NCBI GenBank assembly: GCA_902555585.1
Contig: CACDSY010000003.1
Span: forward strand, 1 to 64,000
DNA: 64,000 nucleotides
Direction: 5' to 3'
Source: an uncultured Pelagibacteraceae bacterium
GTDB lineage: Bacteria > Pseudomonadota > Alphaproteobacteria > Pelagibacterales > Pelagibacteraceae
Numbering within the stretch: position 1 is the first letter of the stretch; each line of letters starts with the position of its first letter. The notes below the pieces were generated by a model, which did no database searches, was not told the DNA's origin, and saw nothing but the letters and a program-made list of their open reading frames with translations. Shown here piece by piece: positions 44,808 through 51,887 of this stretch. The translations under genes and the position numbers were made by a program.

Positions 44808-45833
44808 ATGAACAAGAAAAATGTACTTATATGTGGTGCTACTGGATATATAGGATTGCAACTCATTAAGCTTCTATGTACACATAAAAAAATAAATATT
44901 AAATTTTTGTGTGGAAGCAGCTCTGTAGGAAAAAAAATAGATTCATACGATAAAGAATTAAAAAAATATAAATTACCTAAAATTACAAAATTTAAAAAAG
45001 AATATTTATTAGATGTGGATATAATATTTACAGCATTACCAAATGGTGAGGCACAATCTATTTCAAAGTTTCTAAATCAAAATAATTTACTAATAGATTT
45101 AGCAGCTGATTTTAGACTTAATAATAAAAAAAATTATGAAAAATGGTATAAAATTAAACACAAAGCATTAAATCAAATCAAAAAAAGTATTTATTCTATA
45201 CCTGAAATTAGTGGCAAATTAATTAAAAAATTTCCAATAGTATCTTGTCCTGGATGCTACCCTACATCTGTATTAATTCCATTAATCCCATTAATTAAAA
45301 AAAACTTAATTAATAATCAAACAATTATTATTGACTCGAAATCTGGTTATTCAGGAGCAGGTAGAGGTGTACATAAAAAATATAAAGATAAAAATTTATA
45401 TGAGTCTTTGAGTGCTTATGGATTAGCAAACCATAGACATAATTCTGAAATTCAACAAGAGCTTGATCTTAAAACTCACAAAAAAAATAAATTTCATTTT
45501 ACACCTCATCTTACACCTATGTTTAGAGGAATTTTAAGCACTATTTATGTTGATTTAAAAAAGGGTGTTAACATTAACAAAATAAATAATGTTCTTAATG
45601 TCCAATATAAGAATCAAAAATTTATAAAAATTAGTAAATTAAATACTTTCTTAAGTACTAATGACGTGATCAACACCAATAATTGCTTAATTTCTGTATG
45701 CAAAAGCAAATATAAAGATAAAATAATAATATTGTCTGCAATTGATAATTTGATTAAAGGTGGTGGAGGTCAAGCTGTACAAAATATGAATAATTATTAT
45801 GGCTTTAATCAGAGCGAAGGTCTAAATGTTTAA
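44808..45833 (+). CDS. argC: N-acetyl-gamma-glutamyl-phosphate reductase
   Basis: 341 aa. NADPH-dependent third step of arginine biosynthesis. Rossmann start NVLICGATGYIGLQLIKLL, LIDLAADFRLNN, active-site Cys in IVSCPGCYPTSVL (about residue 148), SGYSGAGRGVH and YGLANHRHNSEIQQEL with the catalytic His. C-terminal DNLIKGGGGQAVQNMN is a hallmark. rplM-rpsI-argC is a known alphaproteobacterial order. Overlaps the following small ORF by 8 nt. Confidence 0.96.
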   Translation: MNKKNVLICGATGYIGLQLIKLLCTHKKINIKFLCGSSSVGKKIDSYDKELKKYKLPKITKFKKEYLLDVDIIFTALPNGEAQSISKFLNQNNLLIDLAADFRLNNKKNYEKWYKIKHKALNQIKKSIYSIPEISGKLIKKFPIVSCPGCYPTSVLIPLIPLIKKNLINNQTIIIDSKSGYSGAGRGVHKKYKDKNLYESLSAYGLANHRHNSEIQQELDLKTHKKNKFHFTPHLTPMFRGILSTIYVDLKKGVNINKINNVLNVQYKNQKFIKISKLNTFLSTNDVINTNNCLISVCKSKYKDKIIILSAIDNLIKGGGGQAVQNMNNYYGFNQSEGLNV

Positions 45834-46032
45834 ATATATTTTTATAATTTTATTAATATTTTCATTATCACATTGTTCACTAAATCATCCTGTTTCCATG
45901 TGGAATATTGATAGAGAGAGCATCGACAAAGATATTTCAAAATTAAACTTTGAAAACGAAACATCCTTTGAAGAATTTAAAAAAAATATTATTAAATATG
46001 GTAAGATCAGTGACTTTCCTAAATTAGATTAA
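45826..46032 (+). CDS. Small putative lipoprotein
   Basis: 68 aa. Hydrophobic leader with a lipobox-like LSHC (Cys17) followed by about 50 mature residues rich in Asp/Glu/Lys (SLNHPVSMWNIDRESIDKDI...). Starts within argC (8-nt overlap) and ends 4 nt before hom, so it is co-transcribed with amino-acid genes. I recognise no family; the position and coding-like spacing support a real gene. The function is unknown. Confidence 0.65.
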   Translation: MFKYIFIILLIFSLSHCSLNHPVSMWNIDRESIDKDISKLNFENETSFEEFKKNIIKYGKISDFPKLD

Positions 46033-46036
46033 TTTA

Positions 46037-47326
46037 ATGAATAAAAATATAAATATTGCTGTTATTGGACTTGGTCAAATTGGTTTATATTTTCTTAATG
46101 AGTTAAATACAAAAAAAAAAGATATCGAAACTAAAACAGGAAAGAGAATTAAAGTTATAGCTATATCGGCTAAAAATAAAAATAAGAAAAGAAAATTTAA
46201 AATTAATAAGAAAATTTTTTATTTAAATCCTTTAGATATTTTAAAGATTAAAAACTTAGATATTGTGATCGAAGCTATAGGTATATCAGACGGTATATCA
46301 AAAAAAATTATTCAAACAGCTCTTAAAAATAAAATTCATGTAATAACTCCAAATAAAGCATTAATTTCCAAACATGGTGATAAATTGGGTGAATTAGCTG
46401 AGAAAAATAAAGTTAATTTAGAATTTGAAGCATCTGTTGCAGGTGGCATTCCAATTATAAGAACCATTAAAGAAGGTTTGGCTACAAATAAAATCACAAA
46501 AGTTTACGGCATTCTTAATGGTACTTGTAACTATATCATGTCAGAAATGGAGAGAACTAAAGATAGTTTCAAAAATGTTCTGAAGATGGCTCAAAAACTA
46601 GGTTATGCTGAACCAGGGAACCCAAAATTAGATCTTAACGGTTATGATGCGCTAGCTAAAATAAAAATTTTGACTTCATTAGCTTTCAACAAGAAAATTT
46701 CAAAATCTGAATGTTTAATGGAAGGTATTGAAAACATTGATTATACAGATATTAAAATTGCCGATCAATTAGATTTTAGAATAAAATTATTAGGTATAAC
46801 TGAGATTATAAATAATAGTATTTTTGAAAGAGTTCATCCATGTTTAGTTAAAAAAGATTCTTACATAGGAAATGTAGGTGGTGTAATGAATGCTGTTATA
46901 TTAAATGGTTCACCTATTGGAGAGTCTGTATTACAAGGGGAGGGGGCTGGACCAGGACCAACATCCTCCGCATTGATGTCTGACCTATTATCAATATTAA
47001 GAGGAAATATAAAATATCCTTTCGGTATATCTAAAAATAAAAGATTAAAACCTAAAGTATTTAATAAAGACCAATCATCAAATTCTCTTTATTTAAGATT
47101 AGAAGTTAAGGATAAACCAGGTGTTTTATCTTCTATAACAAAGATTCTGGCGAAGTATAAAATTTCTATTCAAAGATTAATACAAATACCTGATCATAAA
47201 AGTAAGACAGCTTCGATTGTTCTTATTACTCATAATGCAAATGAATTAGACGCTCAAAGATGTATTAAATCATTTAAATCAAATAAAAATATTATTAAAA
47301 ATCCTGTTCTTATTCGATTATTTTAA
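46037..47326 (+). CDS. hom: Homoserine dehydrogenase with C-terminal ACT domain
   Basis: 429 aa. NAD(P)H-dependent reduction of aspartate semialdehyde to homoserine, the branch point to Met and Thr. Dinucleotide site IAVIGLGQIGLYFL (about residues 6-19), TPNKALISKHGDKL, EASVAGGIPIIRTIKEGL, GILNGTCNYIMSEM, the catalytic-region D-L-N-G-Y-D-A-L-A-K-I-K and a GGGAGxxPTSSA-like EGAGPGPTSSALMSDLL. An ACT regulatory domain follows (about 350-429: LEVKDKPGVLSSITKILAKYKISIQ). Homoserine made here feeds the MetY substrate via O-acetylation. Overlaps the AEC transporter by one base. Confidence 0.95.
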   Translation: MNKNINIAVIGLGQIGLYFLNELNTKKKDIETKTGKRIKVIAISAKNKNKKRKFKINKKIFYLNPLDILKIKNLDIVIEAIGISDGISKKIIQTALKNKIHVITPNKALISKHGDKLGELAEKNKVNLEFEASVAGGIPIIRTIKEGLATNKITKVYGILNGTCNYIMSEMERTKDSFKNVLKMAQKLGYAEPGNPKLDLNGYDALAKIKILTSLAFNKKISKSECLMEGIENIDYTDIKIADQLDFRIKLLGITEIINNSIFERVHPCLVKKDSYIGNVGGVMNAVILNGSPIGESVLQGEGAGPGPTSSALMSDLLSILRGNIKYPFGISKNKRLKPKVFNKDQSSNSLYLRLEVKDKPGVLSSITKILAKYKISIQRLIQIPDHKSKTASIVLITHNANELDAQRCIKSFKSNKNIIKNPVLIRLF

Positions 47327-48225
47327 TGGAACTTTATATAAAATTATTTGAAGTTCTTTTTCCAGTTTTTTTTATAGTTGGTATCGGATATTTTTTAGGT
47401 AAAAAAAATCCAAATTTTGATACATCATTTATAACTACTTATTCTGCTAATTTTGGAACGCCATCTATAGTAATATTCTCTATTTCGGCAAGTGGTGTAA
47501 CTTTTGCAATGTTTTCAGAGTATTTTTTATATGCAGTAATCCTTTTATCTTCTTTTTTAATTGTTGGGCTAATTTTTTTAATTTTGATGAAGAAAGATTA
47601 TTTGAGAGAATTACCAACATTTTTTTTACCTAATACAGGCAATATGGGTATTCCAATATGCCTGTTTGCATATGGTAAATTGGGTATGGGTATTGCGGCA
47701 GCTATATCTTCTTTGGTCGTTCTTCTTCATTTTACTCTTAATATTTTTTTAGCTAAACGTGAGTTTGATTTAAAGGTTATAATAAAAAGTCCATCATTTT
47801 ATGCAATAATTGCTACAATTATTTTTCTATATTACGAAATACCTTTGCCAATATTTGTATTAAATACTGTTATGCTTCTTGCTTATGGAATGATAGTAAT
47901 GATTTTAATGTCTTTAGGTGTTTCATTAACACAAATGAAAGTTTTTTCCTTTAAGGATGCTGTAATTACATCTACTGGAAGAGTTATTATAGGGCCACTA
48001 ATTGGCTTTTCGCTGATCTCTTTTTTTAACCTATCTGGGTTTGCTGCTGGTGTTCTTTTAATTCAGTCATCTATGCCAAGTGCAATACTTTGTTATCTTG
48101 TTGCTTCAATGTATTCGCCTAAGGAAATTGTTGATAACATATCTAGCACAATAGTTGTTTCAACTTTAATGTCTCTTGTAACTGTGCCAATAACAGTATT
48201 CTTTGCTTTAAAATACTTTAATTAA
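47326..48225 (+). CDS. AEC (auxin efflux carrier) family transporter
   Basis: 299 aa, about ten TM helices. VLFPVFFIVGIGYFLGKK at the start, then FGTPSIVIFSISASG and LPNTGNMGIPICLFAYGKLG (the family's conserved N-x-G-x-x-G-x-P motif) and late QSSMPSAILCYLVASMY. Bile-acid/auxin-efflux-type carriers move organic anions such as malate or malonate; the substrate is unknown here. One-base overlap with hom. Confidence 0.85.
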   Translation: MELYIKLFEVLFPVFFIVGIGYFLGKKNPNFDTSFITTYSANFGTPSIVIFSISASGVTFAMFSEYFLYAVILLSSFLIVGLIFLILMKKDYLRELPTFFLPNTGNMGIPICLFAYGKLGMGIAAAISSLVVLLHFTLNIFLAKREFDLKVIIKSPSFYAIIATIIFLYYEIPLPIFVLNTVMLLAYGMIVMILMSLGVSLTQMKVFSFKDAVITSTGRVIIGPLIGFSLISFFNLSGFAAGVLLIQSSMPSAILCYLVASMYSPKEIVDNISSTIVVSTLMSLVTVPITVFFALKYFN

Positions 48226-48241
48226 GAGGTAAGATTTTCAT

Positions 48242-49102
48242 ATGAGGGCTGTTATTCTCAATGCATCAGCTTGGATGATTGTTCCATTTATGGATACTTT
48301 GGCAAAATATTTAAGTTCATCTATGGATGTTTTGCAAATTACTTGGGCTAGATATTTCTTTACAGTTGTCTTTGCGCTCTCAATAATGCTTTTTTTTGAT
48401 AGAAAATCCATGGTTCGGAGTAAAAAACCTATGCTTCAATTGATAAGAGGATTGATTTTTGTATTTTCAACATATTTATTTTTTTTTGCAATATCTGAGA
48501 TTTCTTTACCCAAGGCCTTAACTTTAGCATTTGTTGCCCCAATTTGTGTAACTGCTATGTCCCCCTTTTTTTTAAACGAAAAAGTAGGCTTAAGAAGGTG
48601 GACAGCAGTATCTATGGGCTTTATTGGCACCTTAATTGTTATTAGACCTGGATTTATAGAGATTAATTTAGCTACATTAGCAGCCTTAGGTAATGGTATT
48701 TGTTATGGTTTTTATTTAATTATTACAAGGAAATTAAGTACCTCTGATAACTCTCTATTAACTTTATTATTTGCTGGAACAGTAGGGACTATAGTCATGT
48801 CTTTATTTATGCCCGGTGTTTGGATAAAGCCAACAAATAGTCAGTGGATTATGATGGCTTTAATTGGCTTTATAGCAGCTATCGCCCATCTTTTTATCAT
48901 TTTGTCTCTTAAATATGCTGATGCCTCTAAATTAGCTCCCCTTGGTTATACTGAAATTATTACTAATATTTTGCTCAGTTATTACATATTTCATGAACTA
49001 CCTGATAATTGGACATATTTAGGTCTTTCTATAATAGTCCTTTGTGGTATTTATATATCTAGAAGAGAGTATTATTTATCAAGACTTTATTTAGGTAAAT
49101 AG
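48242..49102 (+). CDS. EamA/DMT-family transporter
   Basis: 286 aa, ten TM helices in two EamA repeats (about 5-135 and 145-275). VPFMDTLAKYLSSSMDVLQITWARYFF in the first repeat and LRRWTAVSMGFIGTLIVIRPG at its end, then ALGNGICYGFYLIITRKLS in the second repeat, are typical of the DMT 'drug/metabolite' carriers. SD AGAGGTAAG lies ahead of ATG. Substrate unknown. Last gene before the non-coding stretch 49103-49625. Confidence 0.88.
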   Translation: MRAVILNASAWMIVPFMDTLAKYLSSSMDVLQITWARYFFTVVFALSIMLFFDRKSMVRSKKPMLQLIRGLIFVFSTYLFFFAISEISLPKALTLAFVAPICVTAMSPFFLNEKVGLRRWTAVSMGFIGTLIVIRPGFIEINLATLAALGNGICYGFYLIITRKLSTSDNSLLTLLFAGTVGTIVMSLFMPGVWIKPTNSQWIMMALIGFIAAIAHLFIILSLKYADASKLAPLGYTEIITNILLSYYIFHELPDNWTYLGLSIIVLCGIYISRREYYLSRLYLGK

Positions 49103-49625
49103 AACTTACTAATATATTAATGTAATACTTTATATTTATATTATATATCATTGTAATTTAATATTTTTTTAATTTGTAGTAATTATAGAATATCTTCTAC
49201 TTATATATCTTAATAATTAATATTATAAAAGAGGTCTTATTTTTAACGAATTAATTTATAATTTTTTCCTAATTAGGCAATATCTGATGAGAATAGAGTA
49301 GAATATAAATACCAGTTTATAAATAAAATTAAAATTACTAAAACTTAATGATAAATAACTTAAAAAATAAGCAAATATGCCAATATTTTGATAATTAGAT
49401 GTTTCAAAGAAATATTATTAAAGTTTTTTCAATGATTATAATTAAATTTTTAGGAGAAAAAAGCTGATTTTGAAATAGCTCTGCAATATTCGAATATACC
49501 GTTTAAAAGCCCATAATAGGGTCTATTTCAAGTATTTTTAATTTTACAGTGCAACTTATAGGTGATATTGAAAAATAAATACCAAAAATTGTATATTAAT
49601 AAAAAAACGTTGGTATTAAAGGTTT
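49103..49625 (+). other. 523-nt non-coding stretch, very AT-rich
   Basis: No open frame of useful length or recognisable RNA gene. It is long for this genome. Contents I can point to: a perfect 10-bp palindrome CCTAATTAGG at 49268-49277; a short hairpin AGCCC...GGGT near 49508-49521; and an 8-bp perfect inverted repeat at 49578-49617. Looks like decayed sequence or a spacer at the edge of the accessory region. Confidence 0.6.
49578..49617 (-). terminator. Inverted repeat downstream of ogt, possible terminator
   Basis: Arms AATACCAA (49578-49585) and TTGGTATT (49610-49617) are exact reverse complements around a 24-nt loop. Read on the minus strand, it follows the ogt stop by 8 nt and is trailed by TATTTTTC. 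The long loop and modest tail make termination uncertain. Confidence 0.3.
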
Positions 49626-49901
49626 TTAGAGTAAAACACCCTCTAATTTTAGTAGTTTTCTCTTGGTATTTATTCCACCTTTGCCCGAATAACCACCTAA
49701 AGAACCATCTGATCTTATTACCCGGTGACAAGGTATTTTAGGAGCATAAGGATTTTTTCCTATGGCATTTGCTACAGCTCTTACTGCTTTTGGCTTTTTA
49801 ATTGCTTTTGCTACATCGAGATAGGTTCTAATTTGGCCTTTTGGTATAGTTTTTAAATATTTCCAAACTTTAACTTGAAATTTTGTACCTTTTAGGATCA
49901 T
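49626..49901 (-). CDS. ogt: O6-methylguanine-DNA methyltransferase, catalytic domain only
   Basis: 91 aa. GTKFQVKVWKYLKTIPKGQIRTYLDVAKAI and the active site KIPCHRVIRSDGSLGGYSGKGGINTKRKLLKLEG, with the acceptor Cys in PCHRV, are the MGMT C-terminal domain. It is a direct-reversal repair protein removing alkyl groups from O6-guanine. Only the catalytic/DNA-binding domain is present; the N-terminal ribonuclease-like domain of Ada/Ogt is missing, similar to alkyltransferase-like short forms, but with Cys kept so it should be active. Lies between the non-coding stretch and the structured RNA. Confidence 0.92.
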   Translation of the reverse strand: MILKGTKFQVKVWKYLKTIPKGQIRTYLDVAKAIKKPKAVRAVANAIGKNPYAPKIPCHRVIRSDGSLGGYSGKGGINTKRKLLKLEGVLL

Positions 49902-49907
49902 AAATAG

Positions 49908-49951
49908 AAAAAAACCCTGTTTCCTTGTACCTTTTCAGGCACAAAGAACAG
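49908..49951 (-). terminator. Intrinsic terminator of the structured RNA
   Basis: Minus strand: an outer stem CTGTT (49951-49947) / AACAG (49921-49917), with an internal loop, encloses an 8-bp stem TTGTGCCT/AGGTACAA (one G-U) with a GAAA tetraloop. It is followed by GG and seven T (49914-49908). Clear rho-independent form and the best terminator in this window. Confidence 0.8.
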
Positions 49952-50100
49952 TAGTTTTTGGCACGTCGTTTTATGCGCTACCGCCATGCCTTCCACTCTA
50001 CTATTTTAGCGCTACTCTGTAGAGTTTTCTGCCCTCTGGGCTTGAACCTCTCGGTTTTTCCCCAGCTGGTCAGTTAAGAGTTGCCTCTTAATTCATTTTA
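49908..50100 (-). ncRNA. Structured non-coding RNA, family not recognised
   Basis: A segment clearly richer in G+C than its AT-rich surroundings, with no protein frame, made of consecutive helices on the minus strand (coordinates given 5' to 3' on that strand). Helix 1: 50091-50074, 7 bp TTAAGAG/CTCTTAA closed by a GCAA tetraloop. Helix 2: CTGGG (50065-50061) with CCCAG (50040-50036). Helix 3: ACTCTAC (50025-50019) with GTAGAGT (50001-49995). Helix 4: GGCATG (49990-49985) with CGTGCC (49965-49960). The loops of helices 3 and 4 both carry GTAGCGC followed by AAAA. The 3' end is a terminator (separate entry). It lacks the signatures of RNase P RNA, tmRNA, SRP RNA and tRNA; 6S RNA cannot be excluded. 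The 5' boundary is a guess. Confidence 0.7.
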
Positions 50101-50198
50101 GAAGATATCAGATAGAGTAGGTTGTATGTATCACTTTATCGTTGAATATTCTAAGTTCTTAACAGGGATGAATAGTGGGGATAACTTAATCTAAAGCT

Positions 50199-50672
50199 TT
50201 AAGTAAACCATCTAAAACCCTCATACATTGCAATTCCGTAAATTGAGTGTCTGATTAGAAACATAATTGATGTTTTAATGGGTATTCCTGTCTTATTTGC
50301 AAACACACCTTGTCCTGTAAATGGTAGAAATATTAATAATGGAGCTAGTGTTGTAAGGGCTCCAAATATAAAGCCTGAAAAATATGTCATTTTTAGACCT
50401 ACCATTAAAAAACAAAAATAATATATTACAGCCCAACAAATCGATACATAATAGTGAAAAATCCAACCAAGTAAAACTTCATACCTAAAATTTGGCATAT
50501 GGGCAATATTTGGATTATAAAAAGTAGCATTTTTAAGCATATAATAAGTCCATCTTCCAACAATTCCCCATGATGGTTCCGGAATACCAATCAATCTGAG
50601 TAAATAACCAATTATATCAAGAATTATGCACGAAAATACTCCAGCAACCAAAATACTAATTATATCTATCAA
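50199..50672 (-). CDS. DUF2938-like integral membrane protein
   Basis: 157 aa with four predicted TM helices (about 5-28, 68-92, 98-118, 135-152). RYEVLLGWIFHYYVSICWAVIYY and the later TTLAPLLIFLPFTGQGVFANKTGIP match the G-W-x-x-H-Y...A-P-x-x-x-x-P-x-x-G-x-G-x-x-A-x-x-T-P pattern I associate with DUF2938. The function is unknown. Six nt upstream on the same strand lies a 54-aa hydrophobic ORF, so the two form a likely operon. The structured RNA follows downstream. Confidence 0.75.
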   Translation of the reverse strand: MIDIISILVAGVFSCIILDIIGYLLRLIGIPEPSWGIVGRWTYYMLKNATFYNPNIAHMPNFRYEVLLGWIFHYYVSICWAVIYYFCFLMVGLKMTYFSGFIFGALTTLAPLLIFLPFTGQGVFANKTGIPIKTSIMFLIRHSIYGIAMYEGFRWFT

Positions 50673-50678
50673 ATAACC

Positions 50679-50843
50679 TCAAAACATTAGCAAAAATAGT
50701 AAAACAAATATGCTTATAAAAAAAATGCCGAAAATAATCATTAATATTCTATTTTTTGTTTGTTCTTTTAATTTTGGCCAATAGTTCATGAAAAGGAATG
50801 TTCCAATAACTACAACTAGTCCTATTAAAACATATTTAGGCAT
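50679..50843 (-). CDS. Small two-TM membrane protein upstream of the DUF2938-like gene
   Basis: 54 aa ORF (ATG at 50843, TGA at 50679-50681) too short for routine calling. MPKYVLIGLVVVIGTFLFMNY forms one TM segment, WPKLKEQTKNR a basic loop, and ILMIIFGIFFISIFVLLFLLMF a second. Stop lies 6 nt before the DUF2938-like start. Such hydrophobicity can arise by chance in T-rich sequence, but the basic loop and tight spacing favour a gene. A weak AGAAGA precedes the start. Confidence 0.5.
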   Translation of the reverse strand: MPKYVLIGLVVVIGTFLFMNYWPKLKEQTKNRILMIIFGIFFISIFVLLFLLMF

Positions 50844-50866
50844 AAATATTCTTCTACATTAAATGC

Positions 50867-50895
50867 TTGACTTATTAAATGAGTTATATTATTAC
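50867..50895 (+). promoter_or_regulatory. Candidate promoter of the tyrosine recombinase gene
   Basis: TTGACT (50867-50872) and TATTAC (50890-50895) with a 17-nt spacer. The -10 box is inside the left arm of the inverted repeat at 50891-50925, so a protein bound there would block transcription. Confidence 0.45.
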
Positions 50896-50925
50896 TAGTG
50901 ATAATTAATTGTTATCAATAGTAAT
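50891..50925 (+). repeat. Inverted repeat with 14-bp arms and 7-bp spacer before the recombinase
   Basis: Left arm ATTACTAGTGATAA (50891-50904), spacer TTAATTG (50905-50911), right arm TTATCAATAGTAAT (50912-50925). The arms are reverse complements at 13 of 14 positions. Arms of 11-14 bp around 6-8 bp are the usual crossover-site form for tyrosine recombinases (for example dif and lox). It ends 3 nt before the recombinase ATG and overlaps the likely -10 box. Confidence 0.7.
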
Positions 50926-50928
50926 TAT

Positions 50929-51882
50929 ATGAAAGAGCTAACTTCAGATATAAAATCACTGCATGAGGCAACTCTAAATAACCTCAAAAACTCAAAAGCA
51001 AATAATACTTTAAGGGCGTATAAATCTGACTTTAAAGACTTTGGAGCTTTTTGTGCAAGTCATGGGTTAAATCCATTACCTACAGAGCCAAAAATCGTTT
51101 CCTTTTACCTCACTTATCTATCTAAAAATGCAAAAATCAGCACATTAAGACGAAGACTGGTATCGATAAGTATGGTTCATAAGTTAAAAGGGCATTATCT
51201 AGATACTAAACATCCAATCATAGTAGAAAATTTAATGGGAATAAGAAGGGTCAAAGGAAGTATTCAAATGGGTAAAAAACCTATATTAATCAATCATTTA
51301 AAATTAATAATTAATGTAATAAATGAACAAAAAACGGATGAAATTAAAAAACTTAGAGACAAGTCAATAATCTTAATTGGCTTTGGAGGTGGTTTTAGAA
51401 GATCGGAGCTTATTTCAATTGACCATGAAGATTTGGAATTTGTGCCCGAAGGTCTAAAAATAATTATCAAAAGATCAAAAACTGATCAATTTGGCGAAGG
51501 AATGACTAAGGGACTACCCTACTTCACTAATGAAATTTACTGTCCAGTTAAAAATCTAAAAAGATGGTTAGAAATTTCTGAAATTAAGTCTGGACCTATT
51601 TTTAGGAGATTTTCAAAAGGTTTAACACTAACAAATAAAAGATTAACTGATCAATCTGTAGTTTTATTAATGAAGAAATATTTGAATTTAGCCGGTATCA
51701 AAAATGAAAATTTTGCAGGACATAGTTTAAGGTCAGGTTTTGCAACGGTAGCAGCTGAGTCTGGAGCTGATGAAAGAAGTATAATGGCAATGACTGGACA
51801 TAAAACAACGCAAATGGTCAGAAGATATATTAGGGAGGCTAATATATTTAAGAATAATGCATTAAATAAAATTAAAATTTAA
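50929..51882 (+). CDS. Tyrosine recombinase/integrase
   Basis: 317 aa. N-terminal SAM-like core-binding domain (about 10-110: NTLRAYKSDFKDFGAFCASHGLNPLP...) and C-terminal catalytic domain. Catalytic residues by position: Arg157 in GGGFRRSEL, Lys184 in KRSKTDQ, His265 and Arg268 in GHSLRSGF, His291 in TGHKTTQ, and Tyr300 in MVRRYIREA. Complete, so probably active. The form is close to the integrases of plasmids and genomic islands and of XerC/D-like size. It is the left-hand gene of the glycan cluster; the gene right behind (5 nt) is a GT2 glycosyltransferase on the same strand. Confidence 0.92.
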   Translation: MKELTSDIKSLHEATLNNLKNSKANNTLRAYKSDFKDFGAFCASHGLNPLPTEPKIVSFYLTYLSKNAKISTLRRRLVSISMVHKLKGHYLDTKHPIIVENLMGIRRVKGSIQMGKKPILINHLKLIINVINEQKTDEIKKLRDKSIILIGFGGGFRRSELISIDHEDLEFVPEGLKIIIKRSKTDQFGEGMTKGLPYFTNEIYCPVKNLKRWLEISEIKSGPIFRRFSKGLTLTNKRLTDQSVVLLMKKYLNLAGIKNENFAGHSLRSGFATVAAESGADERSIMAMTGHKTTQMVRRYIREANIFKNNALNKIKI

Positions 51883-51887
51883 ACTAT

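Noticed and set aside
49908-50100. Identification of the structured RNA as RNase P RNA, tmRNA, SRP RNA or a tRNA
   Set aside because: Key conserved sequences of each are missing; the GGTTCAAGCCC stretch resembles a T loop but its flanks do not pair as a T arm.
50929-51882. Prophage
   Set aside because: Only a recombinase is present; no capsid, terminase, portal, tail or lysis genes occur in the window, and the neighbours are glycan genes.
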